Shown: positions 1 through 5,411 of the stretch, piece by piece | Layout of the letters: every line of letters begins with the position of its first letter | Numbering within the stretch: position 1 is the stretch's first letter | From: JALVIU01 sp964462295 | Lineage (GTDB): Bacteria > Atribacterota > JALVIU01 | Length of the DNA: 5,425 nucleotides | Assembly: GCA_964462295.1 (NCBI GenBank) | Contig: CAYWXH010000101.1 | Coordinates: 1-5,425 of the forward strand | Direction of reading: 5' to 3' | The notes under the pieces: model-generated | The model's database searches: none | Seen by the model: only the letters and a program-made list of their open reading frames with translations | Told to the model about the DNA's origin: nothing | Made by a program: the position numbers and the translations under genes

Positions 1-17
1 GAGGCCTCTCCCTTTTT

Positions 18-117
18 GTCATTGCGAGCCTCCGTAGGAGGCGTGGCAATCTCTCTTTTACGTTCCCAAATCCCTTAGGACCAGAGATTGCCACGTCGCT
101 TCGCTCCTCGCAATGAC
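18..117. repeat. MITE/REP-like palindromic repeat, complete copy A
   Basis: This is a 100-bp element with a perfect 11-bp terminal inverted repeat: GTCATTGCGAG at 18-28 and CTCGCAATGAC at 107-117. A second, perfect 13-bp inverted repeat lies inside it: CGTGGCAATCTCT at 42-54 and AGAGATTGCCACG at 83-95. Between the left outer and inner arms is a small hairpin with a three-base loop, GCCTCC-GTA-GGAGGC at 28-42. The element has no coding capacity of its own and is visibly richer in GC than the operon. Repeats with these ends are, from memory, scattered through intergenic regions of many unrelated bacteria. Calling it non-autonomous and mobile is inference, since no transposase is present here. 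Confidence 0.85.
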
Positions 118-127
118 AGGACGGGTA

Positions 128-137
128 TCATTGCGAG
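128..137. repeat. solo end of the palindromic repeat
   Basis: TCATTGCGAG matches the last ten bases of the 11-bp terminal arm of copy A, with A instead of G just before it. The rest of the element does not follow. It is probably a remnant of a degraded or nested copy between the two larger ones. Confidence 0.6.
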
Positions 138-153
138 GCCCCTACTTCACCTT

Positions 154-164
154 GTCATTGCAAG
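154..164. repeat. solo end of the palindromic repeat, one mismatch
   Basis: GTCATTGCAAG differs from the terminal arm GTCATTGCGAG at one base. No internal arm follows it, so this is another remnant in the cluster. Confidence 0.55.
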
Positions 165-179
165 CCACTTCCACTTCCC

Positions 180-291
180 GTCATTGCGAGCACCACGAAG
201 TGGTGCGTGGCAATCTCTCTTCTGCGTTCCCGAATTCCTCGGTACCAAAGATTGCTACGTCTGGATAAAAAGCATCTATGGCTCCAATGAC
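180..291. repeat. MITE/REP-like palindromic repeat, degraded copy C
   Basis: The left end GTCATTGCGAG (180-190) and the inner arm CGTGGCAATCTCT (206-218) are identical to copy A. The 56-bp central core (206-261) has the same length and arrangement as 42-97 in copy A. The right half has decayed: the inner arm reads AAAGATTGCTACG (247-259, two mismatches), and the outer end reads CTCCAATGAC (282-291), lacking one G. The left hairpin is GCACCAC-GAA-GTGGTGC (190-206). Its sequence differs from the corresponding hairpin in copy A, yet it is also perfectly paired around a three-base loop. Confidence 0.75.
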
Positions 292-311
292 AGAGCACTT
301 CTATAGATACC

Positions 312-340
312 TTGACACCTATAAACCGAAATGTTATACT
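312..340 (+). promoter_or_regulatory. sigma70-type promoter of the aro operon
   Basis: A perfect -35 box TTGACA (312-317) is followed by a 17-bp spacer and the -10 box TATACT (335-340), one mismatch from TATAAT. A TG at 332-333 gives an extended -10. Transcription would start near 346-348, leaving a leader of about 38 nt before aroE. It is the only promoter of this quality I noticed upstream of the operon. With the close packing of the genes, it probably drives all of them. Confidence 0.8.
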
Positions 341-354
341 TTTAGTCAAATTAA

Positions 355-370
355 GGTTTCACGTGAAACA
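355..370. promoter_or_regulatory. parS-like ParB-binding palindrome in the aroE leader
   Basis: GGTTTCACGTGAAACA contains a perfect 14-bp palindrome (356-369). It matches the bacterial chromosomal parS consensus TGTTTCACGTGAAACA at 15 of 16 positions, the only difference being the first base (G for T). parS is the centromere site bound by ParB/Spo0J and is usually clustered near oriC. Here it lies between the predicted transcription start and the aroE ribosome-binding site. ParB, or another factor reading this palindrome, could therefore also affect operon transcription. No parA or parB is in the window, so use as a centromere is inference. The alternative is an operator for an unrelated regulator. 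Confidence 0.7.
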
Positions 371-384
371 AAAGAGGTGATAAA

Positions 385-1230
385 ATGGCAATCTTTGGTC
401 TTATAGGTTATCCCCTTGAGCACTCCTTTTCTCCAAAATATATGAATGCCCTTTTTCGAAAAGAAGGTATGGATCACTATTATGAAGCATTTCCTCTGAA
501 AAAACATGAGCTTCCAGAATTTATAAAGCATCTTAGGCTCTTTAATGTAAGGGGTATAAATATAACTATTCCATACAAGGCAGATGTCATTTCATATGTG
601 GATGATATATCAGAAGAGGTAGAGTTGATAGGTGCCTGTAATGTAATAAAAGTTGAAAATAATAGACTCATAGGCTATAACACGGATTGGTATGGTTTTT
701 TAAAACCTTTAGAACTGGAAGGTATAGATGTATCTGGGAAAAAGGCCTTTATCTACGGTTCGGGAGGTGCTGCCAAATCTGTTTTATATGCACTTTCCAG
801 GGCAAAGATAGGCCAAATTACATTTTTGGCACGTACTCCACAGAAAGCAATGGATATGATAGATATGGTAGGTGAGACCTATCCTATAAAGACAAAGATA
901 GTAGAATGGACAGAAGGATCCCTGGATAAGATAAAAGAAGAGTTGGAAATGGCAGATATTATTATAAATACAACACCATTAGGGATGTATCCCAAGACAG
1001 AGACCATGCCACCCATCCCAGATATGGAGCTTAAGGGAAAGATCTTTTATGACCTTGTGTATAACCCCCTCCAAACAAAATTTTTAAAATTTGCAAAAGA
1101 TAGGGGTGCAAAAACTATAAGTGGTATATATATGCTTATGTATCAAGGGGCAAAGGCCCTATCTATATGGCTTTCTGGGGAATATGAAAAGAAGGTAAAA
1201 GAGATATTTGAAGAATTAAACTTTATATAG
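385..1230 (+). CDS. aroE: Shikimate dehydrogenase (NADP+)
   Basis: AroE reduces 3-dehydroshikimate to shikimate with NADPH in the cytoplasm, the fourth step of the pathway. The 281-residue product has the usual length and both domains. The N-terminal substrate domain shows the shikimate-binding S14-F-S16 in HSFSP, N59-I-T-I-P-Y-K65 with the catalytic lysine, N86, and N99-T-D101 with the catalytic aspartate. The Rossmann domain shows GSGGAAKS (125-132) and A149-R-T, a variant of the NRT motif that reads the NADP 2'-phosphate; the Asn-to-Ala change is mild. NTTPLGMYP (195-203), YDLVYNP (222-228) and YQGAKAL (253-259) complete the family pattern. The ATG follows GAGGTGA (374-380) by 4 nt. This is the first gene of the operon, directly behind the promoter and the parS-like palindrome. 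Confidence 0.97.
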   Translation: MAIFGLIGYPLEHSFSPKYMNALFRKEGMDHYYEAFPLKKHELPEFIKHLRLFNVRGINITIPYKADVISYVDDISEEVELIGACNVIKVENNRLIGYNTDWYGFLKPLELEGIDVSGKKAFIYGSGGAAKSVLYALSRAKIGQITFLARTPQKAMDMIDMVGETYPIKTKIVEWTEGSLDKIKEELEMADIIINTTPLGMYPKTETMPPIPDMELKGKIFYDLVYNPLQTKFLKFAKDRGAKTISGIYMLMYQGAKALSIWLSGEYEKKVKEIFEELNFI

Positions 1231-1233
1231 TAT

Positions 1234-1240
1234 GAGGTGA
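1234..1240 (+). promoter_or_regulatory. ribosome-binding site deciding the GTG start of aroC
   Basis: GAGGTGA ends 4 nt before GTG 1245, exactly the arrangement seen before aroE. The next in-frame ATG (1254) would lie 13 nt away, so the GTG start is preferred. An ATG at 1243 in another frame is followed at once by a stop. Confidence 0.7.
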
Positions 1241-1244
1241 TAAT

Positions 1245-2341
1245 GTGATACAGATGATTACATCAGGCCATTCCCATGGAAAATATCTTGTTGGCATTAT
1301 AGAAGGGATACCGAAAGGCCTTCCAATAGATGAAGATTATATAAACAACTATCTAAAGAGAAGACAGANNNNNNNNNNNNNNNNNNNNNNNNNNNNNNNN
1401 NNNNNNNNNNNNNNNNNNNNNNNNNNNNNNNNNNNNNNNNNNNNNNNNNNNNNNNNNNNNNNNNNNNNCCTCCAAGGACTATTCCAAGACCAGGACATGC
1501 AGATTTTGCAGGTGCTATAAAGTATGAGTATACAGAGGATTTTAACCCTATTATAGAGCGCTCAAGCGCAAGGGAGACAGCTATGAGGGTAGCACTTTCC
1601 GCTATTACTCACAGGCTAACAGATGAGCTTGGAATAGAGATTGTAGGGTATGTAAAAGGTATAGGAGAGGTAGATACCCCTTTTTTATTTATACCTCCAG
1701 ATGAAATACAGAGAAGAAGAGATAAATCTCCCCTTTTTATGATAGATAGAAAAAAGGAAAAAGAGTGCATAAAACTTATAGATATTGCCAAAAAAGAGGG
1801 GTATACATTGGGTGGGAGAGTAGAGGTTGTTGCCTTTGGTGTTCCCCCAGGGCTTGGAAGTTTTTCCACTTACAAAAAAAGACTCGATGCAAGGCTCTCT
1901 GAGGTGCTTATGTCAATACCTACTGTTAAGGCAATCCAGATAGGTGATGGTGTAGAATCTTCATATCTTCCAGGAAATAGGGTAATGGATATGTTTATGA
2001 TAGGTGCAGGAAGGGTAAAAAGACCTACAAACCGTGCAGGAGGAATAGAGGGGGGTATTTCAAATGGTGGTTTTATTCGTGTGACTCTGTATTCAAAACC
2101 TATCCCTACACAACCCAATCCACTTCCCTCTTTTGATTTTAGGACAATGAGAGATGTTTATGCCCCTTATATTCGTTCCGATCTGGTAGTTGTTCCTGCC
2201 CTTTCTGTTATAGCAGAGACGCTTGTCTCTTATGTGATTGCAGATGCCTTTTTGGAACGTTTTGGCGGGGATACTATCTCTATGATAAAAGAACATTATG
2301 AAATGTGGAGAGAAAAATGGAAAGACATATTGTTCTTATAG
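1245..2341 (+). CDS. aroC: Chorismate synthase, interrupted by an assembly gap
   Basis: AroC converts 5-enolpyruvylshikimate-3-phosphate to chorismate using reduced FMN, the last step of the shared aromatic pathway. The first 41 residues (1245-1367) contain the N-terminal signature TSGHSHG and end in KRRQ. After the N block the frame resumes at 1469 with PRPGHADFAGAIKY, SSARETAMRVA, RPTNRAGGIEGGISNG, KPIPT and RSDLVVVPALSVIAE, all hallmark AroC segments. It runs 290 residues to TAG 2339-2341. The two parts are in different frames only because the gap is a placeholder. B. subtilis-type AroC has about 60 residues between these segments, more than 100 nt can encode. The total would be near 390 residues, normal for the family. 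I see no stop or frameshift in the visible parts. The 3' end overlaps aroK. Confidence 0.95.
1369..1468. other. assembly gap of exactly 100 N inside aroC
   Basis: The run is exactly 100 N, typical of a scaffolding placeholder of unknown length. It replaces the AroC segment between KRRQ and the PRPGHAD motif, which normally includes the GxGRGxRM region. By family comparison the missing DNA is nearer 180 nt. Confidence 0.95.
2307..2310 (+). promoter_or_regulatory. ribosome-binding site deciding the aroK start
   Basis: GGAG lies 6 nt before ATG 2317. This favours that ATG over an in-frame GTG at 2305, which overlaps the site itself. The site lies inside the last codons of aroC, which points to translational coupling. 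Confidence 0.65.
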
Positions 2342-2791
2342 GTATGATGGGTTCAGGGAAGACTACAGTAGGAAGGCTGCTTTCTAAGATACTTGGAATG
2401 TCATTTATAGACACAGATGAAATTATCGAAAAACAAGAGGGGATAAGTATAGGTGAAATATTTAAGACCAAGGGAGAGGAGTATTTCAGAAAAGTAGAGG
2501 GTGAAGTATTAGAAAATGTTCTAAAAGAGAACCCCTCCATTGTTGCAACAGGGGGAGGGATAATCCTTTCTGAAAAAAATAGAGATCTTATAAAAGAGAA
2601 ATCTATCCCTATATTTTTAGATGGGGATATAGAAACCTTGGCCGAGCGATTGAAAAGGGCAAAGGATCGCCCTCTTTTGGAAGGTAATAGCATCAAAAGT
2701 AGATTAAGGGCTATTTGGAATGAAAGAGAGAGGTTTTACAAAGAGTTTAAAAATAGTATCAATACTTCTGGTTTGGCCCCTATTGATATAG
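2317..2791 (+). CDS. aroK: Shikimate kinase, 3' end lost in an assembly gap (possibly the front of an AroKB fusion)
   Basis: Shikimate kinase transfers the ATP gamma-phosphate to shikimate. The 158 visible residues cover nearly the whole fold. They include the Walker A loop GMMGSGKTT (9-17), D32-T-D34 which binds Mg and shikimate, R58 in YFR, the G79-G80-G81 shikimate loop, the LID motif R118-P-L-L, and R139-F-Y near the end. The sequence reaches NTSGLAPIDI, equivalent to the last strand and helix of the family, just before the N block. Start ATG 2317 is chosen because GGAG sits 6 nt upstream; it overlaps aroC by 25 nt. In Thermotoga the equivalent gene continues into 3-dehydroquinate synthase. 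The downstream AroB portion makes such a fusion possible here, but the gap hides the junction. Confidence 0.93.
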
Positions 2792-2891
2792 NNNNNNNNN
2801 NNNNNNNNNNNNNNNNNNNNNNNNNNNNNNNNNNNNNNNNNNNNNNNNNNNNNNNNNNNNNNNNNNNNNNNNNNNNNNNNNNNNNNNNNNN
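2792..2891. other. assembly gap of exactly 100 N between aroK and aroB
   Basis: This second 100-N block is again a placeholder. The sequence resumes in the middle of AroB, so the missing DNA must hold the AroB NAD-binding half. That is roughly 150 residues or more (about 450-500 nt) if the gene is intact. Frames on the two sides cannot be compared. Confidence 0.95.
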
Positions 2892-3503
2892 CTTGACCCT
2901 GTTTTTCTCCTCTCTCTTCCTGAAAAAGAGATAAAAAATGGACTATCTGAGGCAATAAAATCTGCTATCATTAAAGATCTTTTCCTTTTTGAATTTATAG
3001 ATTCCCATATAGAGGATATATTTGGTAAAAATATCCCTGTCTTAGCTACTATTATAGAAAAAACAGTAGGTGTGAAAATTTCTGTAGTTAAAGAAGACCC
3101 CTATGAGCTTACAGGTTATAGGAAAGTACTTAATTTGGGGCATACCTTAGGCCATGCTTTAGAGGGAATTGAAGGTTTTGCCATCTCCCATGGAGAGGGG
3201 GTTGCAATTGGAATGGTGTTTGCATCATATTTGGGTGAAAAAATGGGAATAACACCCACTGATGTAAGAGAAAAAATAGAAAACATCATACAAAGGGCAG
3301 GGCTTCCCACTGTCTTTCCCTGTAAATATATTGATATAATCCTTAAGAAAATGTACTATGATAAAAAGAGGGAAGATGAGAGACTCTTCTGGGTAATACC
3401 TAAAGAAATAGGAGAGGTAGGGTTTTATAAATTTACTTTAGATGAAATAAAAGGTATATTGGTATCTTTTTGTAAGGAGTATACATATGATTCCAAAGGC
3501 TGA
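2892..3503 (+). CDS. aroB: 3-Dehydroquinate synthase, C-terminal half (5' part in assembly gap)
   Basis: AroB cyclises DAHP to 3-dehydroquinate using NAD+ and a divalent metal. The 203 visible residues are the C-terminal metal-binding domain. LDPVFLLSLPEKEIKNGLSEAIK carries the metal-ligand glutamate (codon 2949-2951). DPYELTGYRKVLNLGHTLGHALE and SHGEGVAIGM hold the histidine ligands (CAT codons at 3141, 3153 and 3189). YYDKKREDERLFWVIPKEIGEV is the late conserved block. The N-terminal Rossmann half with its glycine-rich GGG-xx-D motif is absent only because of the N block, so this need not be a pseudogene. A start at GTG 3072 inside the domain would remove the metal glutamate and is not credible. 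The stop TGA (3501-3503) lies 17 nt inside the next gene. The gene could be separate or the back half of an AroK-AroB fusion. Confidence 0.93.
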   Translation, partial: LDPVFLLSLPEKEIKNGLSEAIKSAIIKDLFLFEFIDSHIEDIFGKNIPVLATIIEKTVGVKISVVKEDPYELTGYRKVLNLGHTLGHALEGIEGFAISHGEGVAIGMVFASYLGEKMGITPTDVREKIENIIQRAGLPTVFPCKYIDIILKKMYYDKKREDERLFWVIPKEIGEVGFYKFTLDEIKGILVSFCKEYTYDSKG

Positions 3504-4434
3504 TGAGCTCTGGAAAGAGGTATTAGAGGACTTTTTTCCGTTATTTTTAAAGTTCTTCCATCCTACTCTTTTCCATGATATAATATTTGAAGAGGGATAT
3601 AAATTTTTAGATAAGGAATTTAATACTATCACAGGGGAAAGTACTGAAACTAAGAGATTTCTTGACAAATTAGTACAGGTAAGAGTAAAAGATGGGAAGG
3701 AACGATGGATCCTTATCCATATAGAAATCCAAGGATACAAAGAAGAAGATTTTTCCCTAAGGATGTTTACTTACTTTTATCGTATTTATGATAAATACAA
3801 AAAAGATATTGTATCTATAGCGATATTTACAGATTCATCTTCATATAGGCCAGATAAATTTAGCTATGAACTTTATGGGACAAGACTTCTATATGAATAT
3901 AATACCTATAAGATCTTAGATTATGATGATGAATTCTTGAAGAAAGATGATAATCCTTTTTCTTTAGTAGTGCTTTCTGCAAAGTATGCACTTTTGGCAA
4001 AAAATGATGAAGATAGAAAATTAAGATTTACACGAGAACTCATAAGGCTTATGTATAAAAAGGGAAAAACAAAAGATGAGATAGTGAACCTTTTTAAATT
4101 TATAAGTGGTATACTGTATGTATCTGATCCTCTGAAAAAGGCACTGATAAGAGATGAGATTAGAAAGATAGAGGAGGTGAAAAAAATGCCTTATATCTCT
4201 TATGTAGAAGAGATGGCAAGAGAAGAAGGTCTTAAAAAGGGCCTCCAAGAAGGTCTACAGGAAGGATTACAGAAAGGTCTACAGGAAGGATTACAGATGG
4301 CTCTAAAGATAAAATTTGGCGAAAGGGGTCAGGAATTTTATAAAAAATATATAAAAGAAGAAAAAAGAATAGAAAAGTTAGAAGAACTTATGAAAAAATT
4401 GGAAAATGCCAAAGATATAGAAGACCTTATGTGA
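3487..4434 (+). CDS. Rpn/transposase_31-type PD-(D/E)XK nuclease family protein
   Basis: The 315-residue protein resembles the Rpn (recombination-promoting nuclease) group, whose studied E. coli members are DNA endonucleases linked to phage defence. The candidate nuclease core is D60 (FLDKLV) followed by a strand with E80-I-Q82 in ILIHIEIQG, the D...ExQ form of the PD-(D/E)XK active site. LRMFTYFYRIYDKY (91-104) and IVSIAIFTD (108-116) follow, as usual for the family. The C-terminal region has six GL-x-x tetrapeptide repeats (248-271) and a charged Lys/Glu helix (281-313), which looks like an oligomerisation tail. AAGGAG (3474-3479) sits 7 nt before ATG 3487. The start overlaps aroB by 17 nt and aroQ begins 8 nt after the stop, so the gene is embedded in the aro operon. 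Family assignment is by motif; target and role are unknown. Confidence 0.85.
   Translation: MIPKADELWKEVLEDFFPLFLKFFHPTLFHDIIFEEGYKFLDKEFNTITGESTETKRFLDKLVQVRVKDGKERWILIHIEIQGYKEEDFSLRMFTYFYRIYDKYKKDIVSIAIFTDSSSYRPDKFSYELYGTRLLYEYNTYKILDYDDEFLKKDDNPFSLVVLSAKYALLAKNDEDRKLRFTRELIRLMYKKGKTKDEIVNLFKFISGILYVSDPLKKALIRDEIRKIEEVKKMPYISYVEEMAREEGLKKGLQEGLQEGLQKGLQEGLQMALKIKFGERGQEFYKKYIKEEKRIEKLEELMKKLENAKDIEDLM
4172..4180 (+). promoter_or_regulatory. strong internal Shine-Dalgarno inside the Rpn-family gene
   Basis: AGGAGGTGA is the longest match to the 16S rRNA anti-Shine-Dalgarno sequence that I found in the window, stronger than the sites before the annotated genes. It lies 5 nt before the in-frame ATG 4186 (8 nt counted from GGAGG). 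The same bases encode Glu-Glu-Val, so coincidence remains possible. Confidence 0.65.
4186..4434 (+). CDS. Putative intragenic RpnS-like small protein (in-frame internal start)
   Basis: Starting at Met234 of the nuclease gene, this reading frame yields an 82-residue protein identical to the nuclease C-terminus. It comprises the GL-x-x repeat array and the Lys/Glu-rich helix, without the D60/E80/Q82 catalytic core. The start is preceded by AGGAGGTGA at ideal spacing. In E. coli, Rpn genes are reported to produce such short C-terminal proteins (RpnS) from an internal start, and these bind and block the full-length toxic nuclease. The position, frame and size fit that model. That this copy is translated and acts as an antitoxin is inference. 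The alternative is that the site is merely a lysine/glutamate-rich coding stretch. Confidence 0.5.
   Translation: MPYISYVEEMAREEGLKKGLQEGLQEGLQKGLQEGLQMALKIKFGERGQEFYKKYIKEEKRIEKLEELMKKLENAKDIEDLM
4228..4299 (+). repeat. 12-bp tandem repeat coding for GL-x-x tetrapeptides
   Basis: Six in-frame 12-bp units encode GLKK, GLQE, GLQE, GLQK, GLQE and GLQM (residues 248-271 of the Rpn-family protein). Within them, two 21-bp stretches (4252-4272 and 4276-4296) are identical with a 24-bp period, so the last units arose by recent duplication of a pair. The copy number could change in 12- or 24-bp steps without breaking the frame. Such QEGL-type arrays are common in C-termini of this family. Confidence 0.9.
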
Positions 4435-4442
4435 GGTAAACT

Positions 4443-4880
4443 ATGAGAAAGATACTTTTGGTAAACGGACCAAATCTTAATCTTTTAGGAAAGAGAGAAC
4501 CCAAATACTATGGTACAAAGACCCTCTCTGAAATAGAAGATATGGTAAAGGCAGAGGGCATAGAGCTTGGGATCGATGTACTTACGTTCCAGTCAAACCA
4601 TGAGGGCGAGATTGTGGATTTTATCCAGGATAATTCCCTCATTGCAGATGGGATTATAATAAACCCTGGTGCCTTTACGCATTATAGTTATGCCATATAT
4701 GACGCCTTAAAGGCTACGAATCTCCCTATCGTAGAGGTGCATCTTTCCAACATATTTACACGGGAAGGTTTCCGTGCGCATTCTGTTATAAGCCCTATTG
4801 CAAAGGGTGTTATAACAGGACTTGGATATAAAGGCTACCTTTTTGCACTTAACTATCTCTCAGAGCTTTTGAAGGTGTAA
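4443..4880 (+). CDS. aroQ: Type II 3-dehydroquinate dehydratase
   Basis: AroQ removes water from 3-dehydroquinate to give 3-dehydroshikimate, the third pathway step, and usually works as a dodecamer. The 145 residues are full length. Visible motifs are NGPNLNLLGKRE (8-19) with R18, catalytic Y23 in YYG, FQSNHEGEIVD (49-59), N74 in INPGAFTHYS with H80, catalytic H100 in VEVHLSN, and R111 in the GFRAHS motif. The ATG follows GAGGT (4433-4437) by 5 nt. The gene begins 8 nt after the Rpn-family gene and its stop touches the next start. It is unrelated to the type I enzyme AroD. Its place next to aroB gives two consecutive steps of the pathway in one transcript. Confidence 0.97.
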   Translation: MRKILLVNGPNLNLLGKREPKYYGTKTLSEIEDMVKAEGIELGIDVLTFQSNHEGEIVDFIQDNSLIADGIIINPGAFTHYSYAIYDALKATNLPIVEVHLSNIFTREGFRAHSVISPIAKGVITGLGYKGYLFALNYLSELLKV

Positions 4881-5357
4881 ATGCTTAAGATAAAAGAGGC
4901 AAGAACCAAAGATGAGATATCTGATGCCTTAAATTTGGTAAAAGAGTATATATCCTCCCTTCCATTTGAACTTGATTTTCAAGATGTAGAAAAAGAACTT
5001 TCAAGTTTCCCTGGAGAATACATCCCTTCATTGAGAGGTACATTACTTGTTGCCTATATAAACGATATACCTGTGGGAGTAGTGGCTCTTCGGAAGTTAA
5101 GCGAAGATATTTGTGAGATGAAGAGGCTCTATGTGAAGAAAGAGGCTCGAGGTCGAAAAATAGGTAGATATATATCTATTGCCCTTATAGAGCGTGCAAA
5201 AGAATTGGGTTATAAAAAGATGCGGTTAGATACCCTTTCTTCTATGAAGTCCGCTGTAGCACTATATTATTCCTTAGGATTTTACAAAATCCCCCCTTAT
5301 AGGCATAATCCTCTTCCTAATGCCCTCTTTATGGAGCTTGATTTGAAAAAGGTTTGA
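4881..5357 (+). CDS. GNAT-family N-acetyltransferase
   Basis: This 158-residue single-domain protein is predicted to transfer an acetyl group from acetyl-CoA to an unknown amine. Strand 4 and the acetyl-CoA loop are seen as EMKRLYVKKEARGRKIG (79-95). The R90-G-R-K-I-G95 loop has Lys where the R/Q-x-x-G-x-G/A motif usually has its first glycine. ERAKELGYKKMRLDTL (104-119) and ALYYSLGFYKIPPY (127-140) are the usual B-motif region, and PNALFMELDL closes the fold. The ATG directly abuts the aroQ stop, with GAAGGTG (4871-4877) as a likely ribosome-binding site inside aroQ, so the two are probably translationally coupled. The substrate cannot be read from sequence. It is the last gene of the operon before a repeat fragment. 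Confidence 0.88.
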   Translation: MLKIKEARTKDEISDALNLVKEYISSLPFELDFQDVEKELSSFPGEYIPSLRGTLLVAYINDIPVGVVALRKLSEDICEMKRLYVKKEARGRKIGRYISIALIERAKELGYKKMRLDTLSSMKSAVALYYSLGFYKIPPYRHNPLPNALFMELDLKKV

Positions 5358-5411
5358 AATTTCACCATACTATTTTTTAACAAATTGTTTGTATTTCTCA
5401 ATACACCTTCT

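Noticed and set aside
1..300. CRISPR array
   Set aside because: The recurring CATTGCGAG units are terminal arms of palindromic elements at irregular distances, without uniform spacers.
88..306. 72-residue open frame across the repeat cluster
   Set aside because: It translates the palindromic repeats (RRFAPRNDR-type sequence), has no convincing ribosome-binding site and spans several repeat copies; it is a typical spurious repeat-derived frame.
155..349. 64-residue open frame on the minus strand
   Set aside because: It covers the repeats and the predicted promoter and resembles no protein; it is a by-product of the palindromes.
2305..2316. Upstream GTG start for aroK
   Set aside because: The GTG overlaps the GGAG site that serves ATG 2317, and shikimate kinases begin close to the Walker A strand, as the shorter form does.
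2280..2696. 138-residue open frame on the minus strand opposite aroK
   Set aside because: It is antisense to a well-supported shikimate kinase and has no recognisable motif; it reflects the codon bias of the real gene.
3072..3503. Short AroB-like protein starting at GTG 3072
   Set aside because: It begins within the conserved C-terminal domain and would lack the metal-ligand glutamate; coding sequence clearly continues upstream to the N block.
4759..4776. Imperfect palindrome CACGG-N8-CCGTG, considered as a second parS-like site
   Set aside because: It lacks the CACGTG core and lies in conserved aroQ codons (FTREGFRAH), which explain the sequence.
5378..5390. AACAA-A-TTGTT inverted repeat after the acetyltransferase gene, considered as a terminator
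   Set aside because: The stem is short and AT-only with a one-base loop and no following U-tract; it would not form a stable hairpin.
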